Assembly: GCA_002067325.1 (NCBI GenBank)
Contig: MVQY01000159.1
Span: 1 to 5,641 of the forward strand
DNA: 5,641 bases
Source: Methanobacterium sp. PtaU1.Bin097
GTDB lineage: Archaea > Methanobacteriota > Methanobacteria > Methanobacteriales > Methanobacteriaceae
Direction: 5' to 3'
Shown here: in pieces, positions 5,554 to 5,641 of the stretch
How the letters are laid out: the number at the start of each line of letters is the position of its first letter
How positions within the stretch are numbered: position 1 is the first letter of the stretch
The notes under the pieces: model-generated
The model's input: the letters and a program-made list of their open reading frames with translations, nothing else
What the model was told of the DNA's origin: nothing
Database searches by the model: none
Made by a program: the position numbers and the translations under genes

Positions 5554-5641
5554 CTATCCTAAAAATTCTAAAAGCTCCTGGTTGATGTACTCAGAGTGGG
5601 TCCAGTTTAGACCGTGTGGGGCGTCTTTTACTTCCACCAAT
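5554..5641 (-). CDS. Alpha/beta hydrolase, C-terminal end only (partial)
   Basis: The minus strand stays open from the window edge to TAG at 5554-5556 and encodes 28 complete residues. They read LVEVKDAPHGLNWTHSEYIN, then QELLEFLG. This matches the C-terminus of alpha/beta hydrolases of the non-heme haloperoxidase/esterase type. There the catalytic His sits in an APHG-like turn, is followed by a TH motif, and the chain ends in an (N/D)-x-x-LLEFL helix. The nucleophile Ser and the acid residue lie outside the window, so substrate and subfamily cannot be named. The gene converges on the 81-residue protein gene. Confidence 0.82.
   Translation of the reverse strand, partial: LVEVKDAPHGLNWTHSEYINQELLEFLG

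Noticed and set aside
1..5641. CRISPR array, tRNA or rRNA gene, insertion sequence, prophage genes
   Set aside because: No regularly spaced repeats, no cloverleaf or rRNA-like sequence, and no transposase, integrase or phage structural protein were seen on either strand.

Overview
The window looks archaeal, most likely from a methanogen of the Methanobacterium type. The reasons are a short stand-alone TRAM-domain protein of the kind common in methanogens, A/T-rich intergenic DNA with archaeal TATA-like boxes, oligo-T tracts after genes, Shine-Dalgarno (SD) sequences of the GGTGAT type, and frequent GTG and TTG starts. The genus is an inference from these features and from protein style; no search was possible.

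Layout, left to right. Positions 1-340 carry no gene I can support, but are rich in structure: a long imperfect hairpin (13-72), a compact hairpin (97-112), a TATA-like box followed by a perfect 9-bp inverted repeat (181-229), and a second TATA-like box with a hairpin and a U-rich tract. These lead into a TRAM RNA-binding protein (341-562, +). After an A/T-rich gap comes a two-gene toxin-antitoxin module of the TumA/TumE type (832-1512, +). The toxin gene carries a one-base frameshift: removing one T from the T4 run at 1416-1419 restores a complete 122-residue TumE-like protein. A bulged hairpin followed by T6 (1582-1616) ends this unit.

On the minus strand, facing the toxin gene, is a tight two-gene operon. 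Exopolyphosphatase ppx (4579-3689) is followed after 2 bases by polyphosphate kinase ppk1 (3686-1620). The first enzyme hydrolyses polyphosphate and the second makes it from ATP, so the operon sets the polyphosphate pool. Its catalytic motifs are intact, except that Gln replaces the second His of the classical E. coli His pair in PPK1.

Upstream of ppx lies an unrecognised small acidic protein (minus strand, 76 or 96 residues). It is divergent from a small basic/acidic helical protein (5239-5484, +) whose core could be a ribbon-helix-helix fold. At the right edge, the last 28 residues of an alpha/beta hydrolase, including the catalytic His, are read on the minus strand.

The points most worth a second look are the frameshifted toxin next to an apparently intact antitoxin, and the structured leader before the TRAM gene. 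A repeated AGTGATTAA motif also suggests that the apparent GTG starts of the TRAM and TumA genes are really their SD sequences.
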